In this document: in pieces, positions 57,008 to 64,000 of the stretch
How positions within the stretch are numbered: the first letter of the stretch is position 1
How the letters are laid out: the number at the start of each line of letters is the position of its first letter
NCBI RefSeq assembly: GCF_964199755.1
Contig: NC_133898.1
Location: forward strand, 33,607,985 to 33,671,984
From: Larus michahellis
Lineage: Eukaryota > Chordata > Aves > Charadriiformes > Laridae
DNA: 64,000 nt
Direction: 5' to 3'
The notes under the pieces: generated by a model
The model's input: only the letters and a program-made list of their open reading frames with translations
Databases searched by the model: none
What the model was told of the DNA's origin: nothing
Program-made: the position numbers and the translations under genes

Positions 57008-60000
57008 GGGCAAACCATGTGGACGGGGCAGCGAGTTACAGCGTTCCTTGCAAGAAATCGAGCTTATTTTGGGTCACCTCCGCGGCCGGTACCTGGCTGG
57101 TACCAGCTGGCCACAGGATGGCAGCAGAACTCCAGGAGTCGGAAGGCAGAGCTGTGCTCCTCCACAGAACCTGCAACAAACTGGGGCTTCAGCCTGGGGC
57201 TGTGTCTGTCGTTGTTTTTGTTTGTTTGTTGTCTATTTTTGGGTTTTGTCTGTTTGACATAGGGGTTTTATAGGTGACAAGACGCTTACGAGTTCTCCAC
57301 ACCTTGAACTATTCTAAGCTATAGGCCACTGATTTAAAAGGCCGCATCCCACTTTGTAATAGCTGATATTTTAGTCCATAATGTTTGAACGTATAGTGAT
57401 CACGTACTTAATTCAGAGAGCTCCGAGAGAGGCGAGATCAGCACACAGAAAACGCCACGTATAAGACTGAGCACTCGTAAGAACAGCGCAGAGGACAGCA
57501 ACACAGAAGATTTCACTGGTGCTTCAGGGGAACGCGCAAGGATGGAAAACACAACTGTTAACGACGCTGTGTTGTTTCTACTTGCTTATGTATTTTAAGG
57601 CTTTGCTTTTGTGTTCCAGTTAGATGCTGTTGGTGCCCAAAATGGGTATTTTCTCCCTGTACGGATGATTTGTTGTAATGGATAACTTTATCTCACCTGC
57701 TTGGATTTATTGCTACAGTATAAATACATACCAACAGCAATTTGACAAGTTTGATTCCTAAGATTCTCAGGTAGAAAACACCAAACTGCCCCTCCAGTAA
57801 TTAAAAATCTAACGGTGCAATCTATGAAATGCTTGTAATTGTGCACCTAGTTATGCTCAGCCATAAGACACAAATACTCCGCGAAAATGAGTAACAGTAA
57901 ATAAATGGCTGTAATTCACACACAGTCATGGTAAACGCACGTGCAAATGAGGTGTACGGTTGTTGCGAGCATTTTATAAGATTAGCTTGGTTGATTTTAA
58001 ATGCTTGGGTGCGTATGTCTGTGCTTATATACAGAGACCCAAAGCACACCGTCTACTCCACTTCCATTTACGTGTTGCATACAGTGGAAAACTCCTGGTG
58101 TAATCAGCTATAATGCCCTGGATACTCTTAAGTAAATCTTTACTTATTTTATTATACATATAATTTTTTTTAAGAAATAAGACTGGAAGAACATCAATAT
58201 TTTATTATTCTGTTTGGCAATTAGGGCTGCCACACTACTTCCCACAGGTTCCACGTGGTACTAAATTCCCAGGAAGACCTTAGTCTAGAGATGTTAAGCA
58301 GGTCTGATAAAGTAACAGCTTCAGCCCCAGGCAGCTGTAGGAATCCAAAACACTCCAAGGTTTTTCTAAGGTGAATTCTACCACTTCTCTCTGGTTCTGC
58401 TGCATTTGATTTTGAAAAAACCCACTTGATCTCATCCTAGTGCCATTTTGGAATTATCAGATTTTCATTGCCTTCTAATGGCAAAGCCAATTCTTTCAGT
58501 CCAATTCAGCATCATTAAATTGTCAGAATAGCAGCTTCCTGTTTGATTCTTAATTATTCCTTTTTATTATATTTAAGACATTTAATTTTTTTTAAAGTGG
58601 TTTACTCTTCTTTGTAATGATCTGTTGTGATTAGAATCTCTTTTATATTACACTGAAGTTTTAAGGGTATATATTGGTACTTCTAGTCTAAACCTCTATT
58701 TTCAAGGTATTTAGAGGATTAAATTCTAGGCTGACTCTCTGTTGTGAATTCACTTTGATGTTTAATAAAAAAAAAAAGGAGAGACACAATGGGAGAAATT
58801 AAAGACATAAGGGACAGCTCTGAATTTTAGGGGCATATTGTCACGCACAGAAATCTTCAGGCACCTAGATAAGAATATACCATAGCCTTAACTTCGAATT
58901 TCCTTCCTTTTGTGAAATTAGTCAGGCTGCTGACATTACTTAAACAGCCTTTTTCGATTTAAAATTCCACCCTCTTAACATCATGCAGCAGGACCAAACG
59001 GTGTGAGTGTTTCAGAGGTGGTGTTATGACAAGGGTAGATGGGGACATAATGGGGACTTGAGCGGGGAGCCTGGGAACAGCCATCGCACGGGGTGTAGGA
59101 AGAGCTATCATAGGATGTGGCCAGGCCCGTGTTTACATAGAAAAAGCTCATATTCTATATACTACAATTACATTAGCACGCTGCCTATGATCATATCTTG
59201 TTTCCTTGATGCCTAGAGATGGGGAATATAGGCTGTGATTATTGTTACAGGCTTTAGCAATAAGAAGATAGGAGCCTTGAAATACCAGCAATTAGCGTTC
59301 GTGCCTAACAATAGCATGCCGTGGGGCTGTGTACAGAGAAGCGCGCAGGGAAGAGTGGGTGGATGACACACAACCTGCCCCACTCGCGTTACCGGGAGCT
59401 GAAAAATAGTACAAGTTTAGGGGGAATTATGCACCTCTCAGCAGCGAAGATCACGCTTTGGCCTCTACGTTCGTGTCCTGCTTCATGCTGGTTGCGTGGG
59501 GGAAAGGTTTCACACTTCCATAGCGGAGCCGTTGCCGCTGCAAAAAAACAGTGGTTAGCGAGGGAACAGAAATCTTCCCGGGGGTTCTAACCAAGGCTAA
59601 ATGTCATCATTTCATTTCAGCACAGCTTCGCTTTCCAAATTTCACAGTTCCTTTTCCTCAGACTCGCCGGTGTCAGCAGCCGCTCGGCGTGCCCTCCTGC
59701 CTGCCCTCCCCATACCAGTGTAACCAGAGGCACCACAGCCCACAACCACCGCAGCACCAAGAGCAAAGACCACCAGCGAGACGCGGCACGGAACACGTCA
59801 GTACTGCCCATTCCACATGTGGCAACATTTATCTTGTTACAGACTTAAGCACCGCGGCAAGGCAGATCTGCCATCAGAGTGGAGCAGAGCAGCGCCCACC
59901 AGTCCAACAACACTGCCATCCCGAGGATTCACCATCTTTGCTCCCCTGTATCCCGCCCTGGGCAGGTTGGAAAAAGATCTCAGCTGTACGTCGCAGTCCC

Positions 60001-63000
60001 TGCTCCTGCAGCAACCAGCTGTGTGGCAGCACGAAGCTGGTTTTGAAATGGCACCACGTTTAGTTGGTTGTGGAGCTCACAAGCTGATTTGCCCAACTGC
60101 TGTCTGAACTACCAGCCGGGGCGTGACCTACCTGCAACAGGCTATAGGGTTTCGGTCCGCATACACATCAAATTTGGGAATGGGAACATCAAATCCAAGC
60201 AACTATGATATTTTAAGGAAAATTCACCAAACACAAAATTAAAAAAAAAAAAAAAATAAAAATCTGTGTTGCTTACATGGATACCATAAAAATAAAGCAG
60301 TGTGTGGACAAGAGAACCGTGTGTTGTTACAACGCCTCTATGTATGGGAGTTGTCTTATCTGTAAAGAAAGAGATAAGAAAAATTTGTCTTTATTACTTA
60401 AATTACTTAAATTATTAAGTATTTAAGTACAGGTAGAGGTGGGAAGTTCTTTCCCAACCTCCACTCCCAGTTTATGCAGTCTCTCCGCTTGGCAAAAGGG
60501 ACAAACTTTTGTAGCGCTGGGAAATGGATTATAGAAACGCTGCTTTGCATATTGGCTCGTGGGTAGTGGCTGTCCTCCAAAATACTTTTAACTCGTCGTT
60601 TGGGAAGGATTAGCTTTCACTCTGGCTAAGCTAAATTAATAAGTAGCTGCTGGAAGTTTCATCCCATATTTGTTCATTGCAAAATGCATTCAGAAATGCT
60701 TAATCAGTAACAAGTATCAATAGCCATCCTTTTTTACTGAAAAAAAACCCAAAAAACAAAAAACCACCACCCACGAAATTCCTTTTTTAAAAAAAAAAAA
60801 AATCACAGACAATATGCTATGCAAGAAGACTCTGTCAGAAAGAAATCGCAGGTGATGGTATGTCCACTTGTACCAGAAATACCAAACCTTTCAGGTTTTA
60901 GCCACAATGACTAATTTTAATGGCAGTAGACAAGAAACAGTGTACATGGAGCTCTGTGACATGCTGCTGCTTTTTTTTTTTTTTATACTCTGAGAGCCAA
61001 GACAAGCCCTTCATATGTTAGCAGCTATTAATTAAGGCAACAATGTTTAAGCAGTGGGTTGAGGTAATTTTAATACTGCTTAACCCTTTTAAGAACTGAC
61101 GAGCTTTAAAAAGCGTATATATGTGCGTGTGTTCGTATTAATATGTATATGTAGAGGTATCTGCATGAATAGATTCGATATATCTGTATATACACACACA
61201 ACAGTAATGCCTATGACAGCTCAAAATTTGTTTTTTGGGGAATATTTAAAAAGCAACTCAGATCCATAATTTATAAAAGTGCTGTTGCCAATTTATATAA
61301 TTAATTATAAAACTGTTTGTTGATGTTTATTTTGTCATGGAATCAAACTTGTGGTTATTTTGAATTGCAAATTTCGTCGGCGTTATTTTGCTTTCGTGGT
61401 CACAATGTGATACTTTTAATGCTTCCAGTGCTAAGAAACTGCAACTTAACAGACCCCCTCAACCTTCGCATCCCTGCTCCAGAACCAGCATCACCCATCA
61501 ACACCACATTTGGATTTTTTACTCCTTTTTAAGCACCTAATCAGATTTTGCTAAGATTCCTGGCATATCTCAGTACTGTGTTCTGCCTCGCCTTAACTTT
61601 TCGTGTTTAACAAGTGGTTTTAGAGGCATAAAACTACTCACCATATGGTGAGTAAACGAACAATGCCACTTGCCTCAAAGATAATTTGTATTTTGTACAT
61701 AAGCAAGCTAGCCCACAAGACAGTCATCTACTAATTCAGTACTGAATTTTCAAGCAAAAGCATAACAATTGGAAATCGATGAACATTCACAAATAGACAA
61801 AACCCAAATGTACAGAGCCTTGCGACGATACACAACCGTACTAGCTAACACCATCATTCTTCAAGACAGTACCTCCACTCACTTTCATTTACTCAGGGCT
61901 GAGGGAAGAGTTTAGAAAACAACAGCAGAAACTTTTTTAAAATAAAAAAGACTTCACTTTTCACCGAGAAAGTCAGAAGAAAAATTAAAAAAGTAGCCCC
62001 TCTGCTATACCAGTCCAGCCTCCACCAGCAGCTCCTCCCTGACGCAAATAAACATCTTCCTTCTCGCGATGCAAGTCACGACACTGAGAAAAGCACCCTA
62101 AAAGAAATAAGTATCATCTTAATGATTGCTTTTCAACAAACACCCAAATCTTCCACTGCTCTTATTTTAAAAATAGCTGATTGCCTTGTGGCACCACTTC
62201 AACTAAGTGCGGAAAGGCACAGTGGCAAAAAAACCCAAAACCCGGAGTTCCAAACCAAGCAACAACACAATTGTGCTGCACAAACTGAAAACTTTGCAAA
62301 ACAGGACGTGTGCTGCCCTAACGAGCTGCCCCCAGCTGCAGGATGTCACCTCACACACAGCAGCCCTTGGATTTCCAGGTGGGGGAGCGGGAGGTCAAAC
62401 CCGTGGGAGCCATCACCCCAAGAGACTCTCACCTCTGCTGAGAAAGGCAGAGCGCCAGCAACTTTTTTTGGCTCTTTTAGAGTCCCCTTAATACAATCAT
62501 TTAATAAACTTTTTGGCTTGCAGTTCCTGGCAATACAGACAACAAGTTGCCACCCCCGCGGAGCTGCAGGGGCATTTCAGGCCAGCGAGAGCTGTCACCC
62601 TCCCACCACTCTGGCAGGAGTTCTGCTGTACCTGCTTTTCCTGCCTTCCCCCGGTACCCACAGCTCCTGTAGAAATCATGTAAAAAAAAAAAAAACAAAA
62701 CAAAAAAAGGCATTTTTGTTACTATTATTGTTACCTAGAAAAGCGCACTGTCTGATGACCAGAAGTGCTCGGCGCTGTCAAGCACTTTGGACACGCTTGC
62801 TCCAGGTTTGTCCCTTCTAAAAGCAAGACCAAAGAATGAATACTAACTTTATACACTTCACAGGGAATTTCTCAGGGCTTTTGTATCGGAAAAACGCCTC
62901 GCAGCTTTGTAGCGTGTTCAGTGTCAGGCGCGTGATAAATTTCCACTGGGAAAAAACTCTTGTACATGACTGACAACAGTAAAGCCACAAATTACCGTAA

Positions 63001-64000
63001 TTTTATGCCCCCTGCAGCTAGTGGTATAAAACATAGTTTTCAACCTTGTTTTTACTTGCTGAATTTAGACAAATTTATAATGTTATTGATGTCAGCGAGA
63101 AAGACGCTCAAATGCAGAAATTGTATTCCTGGGCATAAAAAAAAATTAAATTGGAGCACAATATTTTATAGGTACTATAGATGATGAAAAATATGGATGG
63201 CATTAAAAATATATAAAAAAAGATGGAAAACTAAAGGGTATTTAAAAAAAATTAACATTTTATAGATACTTGTTTATTTTCAGCTATGGCATTCGATCAG
63301 GGCTTTTTCCTCCTCCCTGGAATGCTGAACGGTTAACCAGGTGCGACATGCGGTATTACTGGCTCTCTCACTTTGGACATTGATGGTTGAAACACAGGCT
63401 GAGTCAACAAAATCATCAAGGAAATCAGAAACCTTGTTTAAGCAAAGTCCATGGATACATCAGTCCTAATGGATTTTCTCATGAGCATATACTTTTCTAT
63501 CATATTTCCAATTTTTAGAGTGTAATTTTCTTTACAAAGGGTTCCGAGGGCCCTAAAAATGTACAACTGCTACAGATTTACAGCTGAGCTAACCTTCGGA
63601 CATGAACTATTCAAGCTACTAGCTAAACTAATCAGAGGGAAACCCCAGAGAACGCTGCAAGTACCAAGGGTAATTGCTTGATTTATGTTTGGTTTTGGCA
63701 GGAAGTTTTTCAGAGCGTGGCGAGGCAGTGGGCTCCGCAACCTGACGCGGTTGCTTTGGCTGGAGCCTCACCTCGGGCTGCAACTTCCGCACCAGAACAT
63801 GCAAAGAAACCAGAACAGCCCCACTGCTAAACACTGTCCCGTGTTCAGACTCAGCTTTAGAACCACCCTAAATTACACTAAAAACACGTTTTCCTACAGC
63901 TGCTTTCAAATGTGAGAAGTGTGAGGTTTAACAGGCTGCTGCTGGAAGAAACTTCCTTTGGGATTTTTGGCACTTGATGATGCTCCTGTTCCTCCAGTCA
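57008..64000. other. ABCG8 3' flank and intergenic sequence, no further gene recognised
   Basis: Seven kilobases without an exon I can identify. Possible ABCG8 polyadenylation signals (AATAAA) are at 57900-57905 and 58764-58769; the second runs into an A tract. In human the next gene is LRPPRC on the opposite strand, but I could not find its exons here. A 232-codon frame at 62122-62820 has no recognisable domain. Confidence 0.5.

Noticed and set aside
58764-58769. AATAAA as the ABCG8 polyadenylation site
   Set aside because: It is part of an A tract more than 1.7 kb past the stop, with an earlier candidate at 57900. Listed only as a possibility.
59007-60107. Series of plus-strand open frames of 69-170 codons after ABCG8
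   Set aside because: They overlap in different frames, match no protein I recognise and show no consistent splice structure.
1-64000. CRISPR arrays, operons, prokaryotic mobile elements
   Set aside because: The window is spliced vertebrate DNA. The short tandem repeats found lack the repeat-spacer pattern and no bacterial-type genes are present.
63600-64000. Possible 3' exons of LRPPRC expected from synteny
   Set aside because: No pentatricopeptide-like or otherwise recognisable peptide on the minus strand. The gene, if present, lies beyond the window.

Overview
This window is a piece of vertebrate nuclear genome, almost certainly from a bird. It holds no bacterial-style genes. All coding sequence lies in short exons with GT..AG introns, and a CR1-type retroposon end typical of sauropsids (strongest in birds) sits at about 45.43-45.54 kb. 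Introns and intergenic space are compact. Three complete, syntenic genes can be read exon by exon, and every splice junction keeps the reading frame: DYNC2LI1 (+), ABCG5 (-) and ABCG8 (+). This order and orientation match human 2p21.

Layout. 1-1.9 kb: AT-rich sequence with no gene I can support. 1.95-2.9 kb: CpG-rich promoter of DYNC2LI1 with ZNF143-like and RFX X-box-like sites just before the start codon. 2,460-24,238: DYNC2LI1, 13 coding exons, 352 aa, the cytoplasmic dynein-2 light intermediate chain used for retrograde intraflagellar transport. 24.2-26.1 kb: short convergent gap. 26,116-42,837 (minus): ABCG5, 13 coding exons, 645 aa. 42,838-43,313: a 476-bp head-to-head promoter with four GATA motifs and two AGGTCA half-sites. 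43,314-57,007: ABCG8, 13 coding exons, 681 aa. 57.0-64 kb: ABCG8 3' flank with no recognisable further gene.

ABCG5 and ABCG8 are half-transporters that pair to export plant sterols and cholesterol from enterocytes and hepatocytes. The shared 476-bp promoter would explain co-expression. DYNC2LI1 is an unrelated ciliary gene that runs into the 3' side of ABCG5.

Most interesting observation: in mammals one of the two ATP sites of the ABCG5/ABCG8 pair (NBS1) is degenerate, because ABCG8 lost the Walker A lysine and ABCG5 has a degraded signature motif. Here both partners carry near-canonical motifs (ABCG8 GSTAGGKT; ABCG5 ISGGE), which suggests a sterol transporter that keeps two potentially competent ATP sites. 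No previously unknown system was found. The other leads are regulatory sites, small upstream ORFs, intron loss or gain between the sister transporters, and local tandem repeats. Human sequences used for comparison are recalled, not searched.
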